A stretch of DNA of 64,000 nucleotides from Maribacter stanieri (GTDB lineage: Bacteria > Bacteroidota > Bacteroidia > Flavobacteriales > Flavobacteriaceae): assembly GCF_900112245.1 (NCBI RefSeq), contig NZ_FOYX01000001.1:1227856-1291855 (forward strand), given 5' to 3'. The position numbers and the translations under genes were made by a program. Positions 1 through 6,337 of the stretch are shown here, one piece after another. Under the pieces are notes generated by a model. It was not told the DNA's origin. It did no database searches and saw nothing but the letters and a program-made list of their open reading frames with translations. How positions within the stretch are numbered: the stretch's first letter is position 1; every line of letters starts with the position of its first letter.

Positions 1-811
1 TACCATGGTCTTCCAAGAATTTCTTTTGTTCAGCGGTCAGTCCTTCCGGATTGGTTTCAATTGAGTTTGGATATAGATTTGCAGGGGTACGGTCTAATGG
101 AGCGCAAAACTCTACCGATAATACTTTGTTATACTCAATTTCTTTAAGAGTGTCAATAATTTTAGTCCAGTTGAGGTGGCCCATGCCAGGTGCCATTCTG
201 TTATTGTCCGCAACATGAAAATTTACCAATCGCTTGCCGACTTTCTTCATCGTTTTGAACATATTTTCCTCTTCTAGGTTCATATGAAACGTATCTAAAC
301 AAACTCCACAATTAGGACCAACAGCTTCGGCTAATGCCAAAGCTTGTTCCCCTCTATTTATAAAATATGTTTCAAAACGGTTGATGGGTTCAATACCAAT
401 TTTCAGCCCATGGTCTTCCGTATACTTATAAATTTCTTGGATACCTTCAACAGCCCATTCCCATTCTTCGTCGGGTCTGGCATCGGGTACAATTTTACCT
501 ACCGTTGCTGGTACTAATGAAATGACTTTACCACCCAATTCATAAACCATTTTAGCAACGTCTTTTACATATTGCACAGACATTTTACGTTGAGCAGGGT
601 CTTTAGCAAGTAAGTTTCGCTGTTCTAACATTAAGGTTACAGATCCCCAACATTTTATACCGTATAAGTCTAAGAGTAATTGAGTCTTTTTTATATCATA
701 ACTCTCAGGAGCACCTTGTATTTCTAAATGAGTGTAATCTAATTTGTTGATTCTGCTTAGTGTGTGCTCTAAAGATTCTGCACGCATCCAATTATGTATT
801 GCTAATTCCAT
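1..811 (-). CDS. Sugar phosphate isomerase/epimerase (xylose isomerase-like TIM barrel), 3' end outside window
   Basis: The minus strand is open from an ATG at 811 to the left edge, about 270 codons with no stop, so the C-terminus is missing. The translation starts MELAIHNWMRAESLEHT and reads as an AP endonuclease 2/xylose isomerase-like TIM barrel. Likely metal and catalytic residues of the tagatose/psicose 3-epimerase group are visible in order: Glu in GIEPINRFE, Asp in CLDTFHMN, His in NFHVADNN and Glu in LSVEFCAP. Such enzymes epimerise or isomerise free or phosphorylated sugars in the cytoplasm, but the substrate cannot be read from the sequence. It follows the CDGSH gene on the same strand after 21 bases, so the two may be co-transcribed. 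Confidence 0.85.
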   Translation of the reverse strand, partial: MELAIHNWMRAESLEHTLSRINKLDYTHLEIQGAPESYDIKKTQLLLDLYGIKCWGSVTLMLEQRNLLAKDPAQRKMSVQYVKDVAKMVYELGGKVISLVPATVGKIVPDARPDEEWEWAVEGIQEIYKYTEDHGLKIGIEPINRFETYFINRGEQALALAEAVGPNCGVCLDTFHMNLEEENMFKTMKKVGKRLVNFHVADNNRMAPGMGHLNWTKIIDTLKEIEYNKVLSVEFCAPLDRTPANLYPNSIETNPEGLTAEQKKFLEDHG

Positions 812-832
812 TGGTAGGTAAGGTTGTTTTGT

Positions 833-1114
833 TTATCCAGTATATTCTATCTTTCTATGAAATCCATCACAGAATGGTTTGTTGTCAGAAACTCCACATC
901 TACAAAATCCTGTAGTGCCCTCTTTTGTAACAATCTCGCCAGATGCCAATTGTATTTGTAAGTTTCCTTTAATTTTTAATGACCGTTGTTTGCTACAATG
1001 TATCTGTAACGCATTGGTCTTTAGATGTAATTTCTTCCATTTAGTTTGTTCATTTTTATAAGCTTTTAAGGTAGGTAAAAAATATTTCTTTTGCCTACTT
1101 ACAGGTACAACCAA
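833..1114 (-). CDS. CDGSH-type iron-sulfur protein
   Basis: A 93-residue protein with one CDGSH motif near its C-terminus, CRCGVSDNKPFCDGFH. The three Cys and the final His are the ligands of the 2Fe-2S cluster in this family (mitoNEET-like), here with F in place of S before the His. Roughly residues 38-70 look like the usual beta-rich part of the fold. The frame has no ATG. The reported start is a TTG at 1114, and an in-frame TAG lies two codons upstream of it, so either TTG is used or the true start is a later non-ATG codon. The family takes part in redox or cluster transfer; the specific role here is unknown. Confidence 0.75.
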   Translation of the reverse strand: MVVPVSRQKKYFLPTLKAYKNEQTKWKKLHLKTNALQIHCSKQRSLKIKGNLQIQLASGEIVTKEGTTGFCRCGVSDNKPFCDGFHRKIEYTG

Positions 1115-1221
1115 TTGCTAAATTTTGTTATTATTTATATAACCGAGTATGAAAAGATATTGGTGGAACTTGAATATTTCAATTGTTGTTTATTTAATTT
1201 TACGTTTTATAATTTACGCTA

Positions 1222-1908
1222 ATGGCAGACTTAGAAGAACAACTTAATAATCCGGTTTGGTATTCCTTAAATGAAACTCATAAAAGGTTTGCTGTGGAAT
1301 TTGATGGTGTTCAGTTTTATGATCAAGAGGTATGTACTTTTGGGTCCTTTTTTGATGATTCAAAAACGATTGTAGCTGCGAACAAATATTCAAAAACTAC
1401 AGGTAGTTTTTTCTTTGTTTCAGAGAATCAAACTCCGAAAATAGACGCAGCTAGAATTGTGTTAGAGAAAAAGATTGATGGTTGTCAAATGGTTTTAAAT
1501 GAACTACCAGAGGTGTCGATAACCGAAGAGATTGTGCTTTTAGGCGATGAGTATATTGATGAAATATATAATTTAGTCCAGTTAGTAATGCCTGGTTATT
1601 ATAGAAGAAGAACTTTTGAAATGGGGAATTACTATGGTATATTTAAAGAAGGCAAATTAGTTTCAATAACCGGTCAACGAATGCAAACTAATCTTTTTAT
1701 AGAAGTTAGTGCAGTAGTTACACACCCTGATTATACACGAAAAGGATTGGCAAAACAGCTAATTGCACATACTACAAAACAAATTTTAAAAGCGCATAAA
1801 ACACCCATTTTGCATACCAATAAAGGAAACCTTGCTATTCCTCTTTATGAGAAATTAGGATTTCAATTAACCAGAGATATGAACTGGTGGTTGTATCGGA
1901 AAAAATAG
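1222..1908 (+). CDS. GNAT family N-acetyltransferase (FR47-like)
   Basis: A 228-residue protein. The C-terminal half (about residues 105-225) is a GNAT domain. The acetyl-CoA binding stretch is visible as VVTHPDYTRKGLAKQLIAH, followed by GNLAIPLYEKLGF, the typical asparagine/tyrosine motif of this fold. The N-terminal 100 residues fit the degenerate GNAT-like half found in FR47-type proteins. The substrate is unknown. It is divergent from the CDGSH gene and stands alone. ATG 1222 is preceded by AT-rich sequence without a Shine-Dalgarno, as is normal for Bacteroidota. Confidence 0.85.
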   Translation: MADLEEQLNNPVWYSLNETHKRFAVEFDGVQFYDQEVCTFGSFFDDSKTIVAANKYSKTTGSFFFVSENQTPKIDAARIVLEKKIDGCQMVLNELPEVSITEEIVLLGDEYIDEIYNLVQLVMPGYYRRRTFEMGNYYGIFKEGKLVSITGQRMQTNLFIEVSAVVTHPDYTRKGLAKQLIAHTTKQILKAHKTPILHTNKGNLAIPLYEKLGFQLTRDMNWWLYRKK

Positions 1909-2040
1909 AATCTTATTTTTTTAATGCCTTTAGGATATCGATTATTCGTTATTATTTGATGCTTATTTCTCAATTTTCCTTTTCTATTAAGTTTAATAAT
2001 TGTAGGTAACTATATTTAAATCAATATTATAAAAGTTTTC

Positions 2041-2070
2041 AAACGACTGTAAACGATTACAAACGATAGT
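2041..2070. repeat. Three contiguous 10-bp direct repeats (AAACGAnnnn) upstream of ssb
   Basis: Three units of exactly ten bases follow each other: AAACGACTGT, AAACGATTAC and AAACGATAGT. All share AAACGA. One repeat per helical turn is the layout of a tandem protein-binding site. The array lies 104 bases before the ssb start and 133 bases after the acetyltransferase stop, in an otherwise gene-free 265-base stretch. It could be an operator. No known regulator is recognised. Confidence 0.5.
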
Positions 2071-2173
2071 AAGTGTTTATAACCCGATTAAAGTTTCAAT
2101 GCTGTTCTAGGTTTGCAGTGTCGAGTCAATAAGGCTTGATAGTATAAACTGTTAAACCATTAATAATAATAAG

Positions 2174-2506
2174 ATGAACGCATTAAAAAACAAAGTACAG
2201 TTAATTGGAAACTTGGGGCAAGACCCAGAAATTATTAATCTAGAAGGTGGTACCAAATTGGCAAAATTTTCCATTGCCACTACCGATAGTTATAAAAATG
2301 CTAAAGGAGAAAAAGTAGATGATACCCAATGGCATAATGTGGTTGCTTGGGGTAAAACGGCAGAGATAGTAGAGAACTTTTTAACTAAAGGAAAACAAGT
2401 AGCCGTAGAAGGTAAACTTACCCATCGTTCTTATGAAACCAAAGAAGGTGAAAAAAGATACATTACCGAAGTTAGATGTAACGAGTTATTGATGTTGGGT
2501 AAATAA
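2174..2506 (+). CDS. ssb: Single-stranded DNA-binding protein, short form without acidic tail
   Basis: A 110-residue OB-fold SSB: KVQLIGNLGQDPEI at the start, then TQWHNVVAWGKTAEI and the LTKGKQVAVEGKL strand typical of bacterial SSB. It binds and protects single-stranded DNA. The chain ends at ELLMLGK directly after the OB fold, so the flexible linker and acidic DDLPF-like tip that recruits partner proteins are absent. Short tail-less SSB paralogues occur in Flavobacteriaceae, so this is probably native rather than truncated. However, a palindromic repeat begins exactly at the stop codon, and truncation by insertion cannot be excluded from this sequence alone. Confidence 0.9.
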   Translation: MNALKNKVQLIGNLGQDPEIINLEGGTKLAKFSIATTDSYKNAKGEKVDDTQWHNVVAWGKTAEIVENFLTKGKQVAVEGKLTHRSYETKEGEKRYITEVRCNELLMLGK

Positions 2507-2594
2507 CGTGAACGTCTTCACGAGGAGGAACGACGAAGTGATCTGTAAGTTTGGAACACGAATTGGTAGATTGCTTCGTGCCTCGCAATGACGT
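2504..2594. repeat. Palindromic repeat, two inverted arms, upstream copy beside GIY-YIG gene
   Basis: Starting in the ssb stop codon, arm A (2513-2545) and arm B (2568-2593) form an imperfect inverted repeat around a spacer containing ACACGAATT. Reading arm B in reverse complement gives CGTCATTGCGAGG then CACGAAGCAATCT. Arm A has CGTC, ACGAGG, ACGA, GAAG and ATCT in the same order. Each arm is also a small hairpin: ATTGC/GCAAT in arm B (2570-2574 with 2585-2589) and TCAC/GTGA in arm A (2518-2521 with 2538-2541). The stem sequences differ, but pairing is kept in both. Confidence 0.7.
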
Positions 2595-2613
2595 CAATTT
2601 TAATTAAATCGAA

Positions 2614-2913
2614 ATGAAAACTTCATATATTTATTTCATGACGAATAAAAATCATACAGTTATTTATACTGGTATAACAAGTAATTTGTTGAGGCGAGTT
2701 TACCAACATAAAACCAAGTACTTTATAGGATTTACTTCCAAATATAATTGTAATTTTTTAGTGTATTATGAAGAGTTTTTTGATGTTAATTTGGCAATTG
2801 AAAGGGAAAAACAAATTAAATCGGGGAATCGAAAAAGAAAAGAAGAATTGGTGAATTCAGTAAATCCTAATTGGGAGGATTTATCTGATGGATGGATATT
2901 TGAATGTAAATAA
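2614..2913 (+). CDS. GIY-YIG nuclease domain protein (stand-alone)
   Basis: A 99-residue single-domain protein. The GIY-YIG core is visible as VIYTGITSNLLRRVYQH. The conserved Glu of the fold is in LAIEREKQIKSGNRKRKEEL, and the tail is NPNWEDLSDGW. This matches the small UPF0213-like GIY-YIG proteins that are frequent in Bacteroidota, whose substrate is unknown. A paralogue lies at 35014-35332 with the same order of motifs. Repeat copies flank the gene on both sides, and the downstream copy provides its stop codon. It is probably a DNA endonuclease linked to those repeats; that link is inference. Confidence 0.85.
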   Translation: MKTSYIYFMTNKNHTVIYTGITSNLLRRVYQHKTKYFIGFTSKYNCNFLVYYEEFFDVNLAIEREKQIKSGNRKRKEELVNSVNPNWEDLSDGWIFECK

Positions 2914-3000
2914 CGTTTTAACGAGGCTTTACGATAAAGTAATCAGTTTAATTTTAAACACGAATTTCGTAAATAACTTTCTGCCTCTTGAAAATTTCAT
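2914..3000. repeat. Decayed second copy of the palindromic repeat, downstream of GIY-YIG gene
   Basis: This stretch aligns by eye with the copy at 2504-2594. It shares CGT, ACGAGG, ACGA, AAGTAATC, the central ACACGAATT (2957-2965), a CTT, and TGCCTC (2982-2987). Many stem positions have changed, so it no longer folds as well as the upstream copy. The shared sequence starts inside the end of the GIY-YIG gene (GTAAATAACGT). Confidence 0.6.
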
Positions 3001-3036
3001 TCTTAGATTATCCCGAGTAAAGACAATTTCAAACAC

Positions 3037-3044
3037 TATTTTTG
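3037..3044 (+). promoter_or_regulatory. Bacteroidota -7 box (TATTTTTG) for recQ
   Basis: TATTTTTG fits TAnnTTTG. It ends six bases before ATG 3051, so transcription would begin at or next to the start codon and the mRNA would be almost leaderless. No clear -33 TTTG is visible. Confidence 0.45.
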
Positions 3045-3050
3045 CATAAC

Positions 3051-5135
3051 ATGATTTCAATAGAACAAGATTTACTCCCTTTATTAAAAAAGCACTTTGG
3101 TTACGATTCTTTTAAGCCAAATCAATTATCAATTATTGAAGATGCTTTAGGTAAAAAAGATGTATTGGCAATTATGCCTACTGGTGGCGGTAAGTCTCTT
3201 TGTTATCAATTAACGGCATTGGCATTAGAAGGAACTGCAATAGTAATTTCTCCGCTAATTGCTTTGATGAAAGATCAGGTTGATGTTTTAAAGGCGAACG
3301 GTATTGCAGCTGAATATTACAATAGCTCGCAATCTCAAGAAACCCAACAAGAGATACTTAAAAAGTTAGAGAAAGGGGAGTTAAAACTATTCTATGTGGC
3401 TCCAGAAAGTCTTGGATTCTTCAACGGAATTTTAGAAAATCTGAATATTAGTCTTTTTGCTGTAGATGAGGCTCATTGTATTTCTTCATGGGGACACGAT
3501 TTTAGAACTGCATATACACAATTAGGTGGGTTAAAAAGAAGGTTTCCCAATATCCCGGTAATGGCTCTTACTGCGACTGCCGATAAAACAACGCAAGACG
3601 ATATTGTTGATCAATTAAGAATACCTCACGCAGAGCGTCATTTAGCATCTTTTAATAGACCTAACCTATACTTGGATGTTAAACCTGCTCAAGATCGTAT
3701 AAAGCACATTTTAGATTTTTTAGATGACCGACCTTTTGAAAGCGGTATTATTTACTGTTTAAGTCGTAAGAGCACAGAGTCTATTGCTGAAAAATTAAAG
3801 AATGCAGGTTTTAAGGCAAAAGCGTATCATGCGGGTATGTCATCTGATGAGCGTTCTAGTGTGCAAGAAGAATTTATTACTGATAAAGTGCCAATTATTG
3901 CTGCTACCATTGCTTTTGGGATGGGTATAGATAAAAGCAATGTACGTTGGGTTATTCATTATAACCTTCCGAAGAATATAGAAGGATATTATCAAGAAAT
4001 TGGTCGTGGTGGTCGTGACGGACTCCCAGCTCATGCATTATTATTTTACAGTTTTGCCGATGTGGCTCAATTACGTCGGTTCATTACCCAAAGTGAAAAT
4101 GCCGATGTTGAATATGCAAAATTAGAGCGTATGCAGCAATTCGCCGAGGCATTGAGTTGTCGCAGAATTGCTTTGTTAAATTACTTCGGAGAGCAAGTAA
4201 CAGAAGGTTGTGGTAATTGTGATATCTGTAATTCTCCCCCTGCTTATTTTGACGCAACCTTGTTGGCGCAAAAAGTATGCTCTGGTGTTGCTCGGTTAAA
4301 AGAGCGAGAACCGATGGGTATGGTGATCGATGTTTTAAGGGGTGCGCAGAATGCACACGTTTTAGAGAAAGGCTATCAGAACATAAAAACTTATGGCGCG
4401 GTAAAAGATATCTCTTGGTTAGACTTACAGCAATATGTAATTCAATTGCTGAATCAAGGGGTTTTGGATATCAACTTTAGAGAAGGAGCGCGACTTGGGT
4501 TAACTGCACTTGCAAAAGATGTGCTGTTTTCTAATAAAAAAATAGAGCTTGCTGTCTTGCAGAAAGAAACCGAAAAGAAAAAGGTTGCCTCTAAAGCACG
4601 AGCTAAAAAGACAGATTTATTTGAAAAGCTTCGCTTGTTAAGACAACAAATTGCAACTGAGCAAAATGTACCAGCATATGTGGTTTTCGGTGATGCAAGT
4701 TTAAAAGATATGGAAGTTAAACTCCCGAAGAATAAAGCAGAATTTATGGAGGTTTCTGGGGTGGGGCAAGCTAAATTAGAAAAGTATGCTGATATTTTTA
4801 TTGATGAAATAGCTAAGCATGCTCCAAAGAAGAAATCAAAAAAAGCGACCCATGATAAAACGTTTGAACTGTTTAGCAAAGGATCAACGGTTTCAGAAAT
4901 AGCAACTGAACGAAATTTATCTGAAAATACTATTTACGGACACCTAATGAAAAAGCATGCTGAAGGTGAGGATCTCGATTTAAATCAATTTGTAAGTGCT
5001 GCAGAAATAGCTGAAATAGAGAAGGCTAAATCAGAGTTAACCGAAGCAACTGGTTTAAAGGACTACTTTGAATTCTTTGAAGAAAAAGTACCATATTGGA
5101 AAATTAAGTTTGCTCTTTATATGTTAGATTCATAA
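3051..5135 (+). CDS. recQ: ATP-dependent DNA helicase RecQ
   Basis: A 694-residue 3'-5' DNA helicase for recombination and fork repair. Walker A is PTGGGKS (about residues 43-49), the Walker B box is DEAHCISSWGHDFR (near 140), and helicase motif VI is YYQEIGRGGRDG. The RecQ zinc cluster follows as CRR, CGNC and DIC (about 365-390), then a winged-helix region, an HRDC-like domain around residues 525-600 and a C-terminal helix-turn-helix extension. A TTG three codons earlier (3042) is in frame, but I prefer ATG 3051 because the -7 box overlaps the TTG. It converges on the type IX secreted protein gene to its right. Confidence 0.95.
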   Translation: MISIEQDLLPLLKKHFGYDSFKPNQLSIIEDALGKKDVLAIMPTGGGKSLCYQLTALALEGTAIVISPLIALMKDQVDVLKANGIAAEYYNSSQSQETQQEILKKLEKGELKLFYVAPESLGFFNGILENLNISLFAVDEAHCISSWGHDFRTAYTQLGGLKRRFPNIPVMALTATADKTTQDDIVDQLRIPHAERHLASFNRPNLYLDVKPAQDRIKHILDFLDDRPFESGIIYCLSRKSTESIAEKLKNAGFKAKAYHAGMSSDERSSVQEEFITDKVPIIAATIAFGMGIDKSNVRWVIHYNLPKNIEGYYQEIGRGGRDGLPAHALLFYSFADVAQLRRFITQSENADVEYAKLERMQQFAEALSCRRIALLNYFGEQVTEGCGNCDICNSPPAYFDATLLAQKVCSGVARLKEREPMGMVIDVLRGAQNAHVLEKGYQNIKTYGAVKDISWLDLQQYVIQLLNQGVLDINFREGARLGLTALAKDVLFSNKKIELAVLQKETEKKKVASKARAKKTDLFEKLRLLRQQIATEQNVPAYVVFGDASLKDMEVKLPKNKAEFMEVSGVGQAKLEKYADIFIDEIAKHAPKKKSKKATHDKTFELFSKGSTVSEIATERNLSENTIYGHLMKKHAEGEDLDLNQFVSAAEIAEIEKAKSELTEATGLKDYFEFFEEKVPYWKIKFALYMLDS

Positions 5136-5156
5136 TAATTATGATTTCAACACTAT

Positions 5157-6311
5157 TTACCTGTCAATATATAAGTATCCTTGTAAAACAAACTCACCGC
5201 CATTAACGGCTGCTATGTAATAATATATTCCTTGAGCCAATCCTGAATCTCGATCTATAGCAGCAATACTTTTTCCTGTTTCTCCATTGAATTCATTAAT
5301 ATAATTTTCTGCTTCATAAACAAGTAATCCATTTCTATCATAAATTTGGAGCACATTATTTTCAAATTCGGCGAGTTCTTCAATTACAAAGAAATCGTTA
5401 ATTCCATCTCCATTAGGACTTATTATATAGTGATATCCATCTAATGGAAGTTTTGGTTGTTCAACTTCATCTATTGGTAATACTCCAAAAGTGATAGCTG
5501 CATATTCATCTGGTATAAACGACGATGAAGTTAAAAAACCGCTTGCTAAATCACCTGTATTTCTAATTCCCCCAAGGTTTTTCCATTCAGATGTAGAAAT
5601 TTCGAAACCTACGATTCTGAGTTGATTAATATCCTCTGTAATACTTTCAATACTACTTCGGTCGTTCCAATTAATTGTAATTGAAACCTTATTTGATCCT
5701 TCTAAAATCCAGTATTCGTTGGTATTTATATTAGCAACTTCTTGATTGTTGCTGAAAGGGTACGTATTTGTACTATCCTCAAAAAGATAACCGGCTGTAA
5801 ATTCTGAGTTTATATCTGTAGTTTCTGCGGATAAGGGTCTTAAATAATCAGCATCACCAATAGGAAACATAAATCGATCAGAGACATCTGCTTTTACAAA
5901 ACCATTTACTTTAGAAAAATCAGATGCTCCATTTGAAAAAGCTGTAGGTGTAAAATCTAAATGATTTGAACTTTCCACTTTAGAGGTTTGTAAATCTCCG
6001 ATAATAAAATTAGCATTATTGCTAACCACAATCGGAATATTTAGAAAAATATTACTGGCATTTGCAATTTCTAAATCATATAATTTTGGTGTAATAACTC
6101 CAGAAACATTAAAATAAGTTTCGCCATAAAAACCTACTAAACCACTATTACTAAAAAAATATCCATCATTTTCCAATGAATTGTAAAGTCCGATTTGACC
6201 GTCAGTATGAACTTCTAAGTCCCCATAATTTTTCATTTTTTGACTATACAGATTTGACCCTGTAAGAAAGAGTAGTATTAGAATGGTATAGGTGTATTTT
6301 TTCTGTTTCAT
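5157..6311 (-). CDS. Secreted protein with gliding-motility-associated (type B) C-terminal sorting domain
   Basis: About 384 residues from the preferred start MKQKKYTYT at 6311; an ATG at 6326 gives five more residues. A Sec signal peptide ends near NLYSQ. The body has no family I can name, though several stretches look like beta-strands of an adhesin. The last ~90 residues are a CHU_C/gliding-motility C-terminal domain: YHYIISPNGDGINDFF, then LQIYDRNGLLVYEA and GIYYYIAAVNGGEFVLQGYL. This is the type B sorting signal for type IX secretion. It follows the collagen-like gene on the same strand by 12-27 bases, so the two form one operon and are probably co-displayed on the cell surface. Confidence 0.85.
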   Translation of the reverse strand: MKQKKYTYTILILLFLTGSNLYSQKMKNYGDLEVHTDGQIGLYNSLENDGYFFSNSGLVGFYGETYFNVSGVITPKLYDLEIANASNIFLNIPIVVSNNANFIIGDLQTSKVESSNHLDFTPTAFSNGASDFSKVNGFVKADVSDRFMFPIGDADYLRPLSAETTDINSEFTAGYLFEDSTNTYPFSNNQEVANINTNEYWILEGSNKVSITINWNDRSSIESITEDINQLRIVGFEISTSEWKNLGGIRNTGDLASGFLTSSSFIPDEYAAITFGVLPIDEVEQPKLPLDGYHYIISPNGDGINDFFVIEELAEFENNVLQIYDRNGLLVYEAENYINEFNGETGKSIAAIDRDSGLAQGIYYYIAAVNGGEFVLQGYLYIDR

Positions 6312-6337
6312 AAAATGGAATGTCAATTTGTATCGAC

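Larger units (their letters stand above)
2504..3000 (+). mobile_element. Candidate repeat-flanked GIY-YIG element 1
   Basis: A GIY-YIG gene (2614-2913) lies between two copies of one repeat in the same orientation (2504-2594 and 2914-3000). Both copies start with the same bases, GTAAATAACGT, which supply the stop codon of ssb on the left and of the nuclease gene on the right. They then share ACGAGG, ACGA, AAGT, ATC and the spacer ACACGAATT. I infer that the gene and repeat arrived or duplicated together. No target-site duplication can be assigned with confidence, and no transposase is present. Confidence 0.4.

Noticed and set aside
2507..3000. CRISPR-like array reading of the repeats around the GIY-YIG gene
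   Set aside because: Only two copies separated by a gene, with internal palindromes and no regular spacers.
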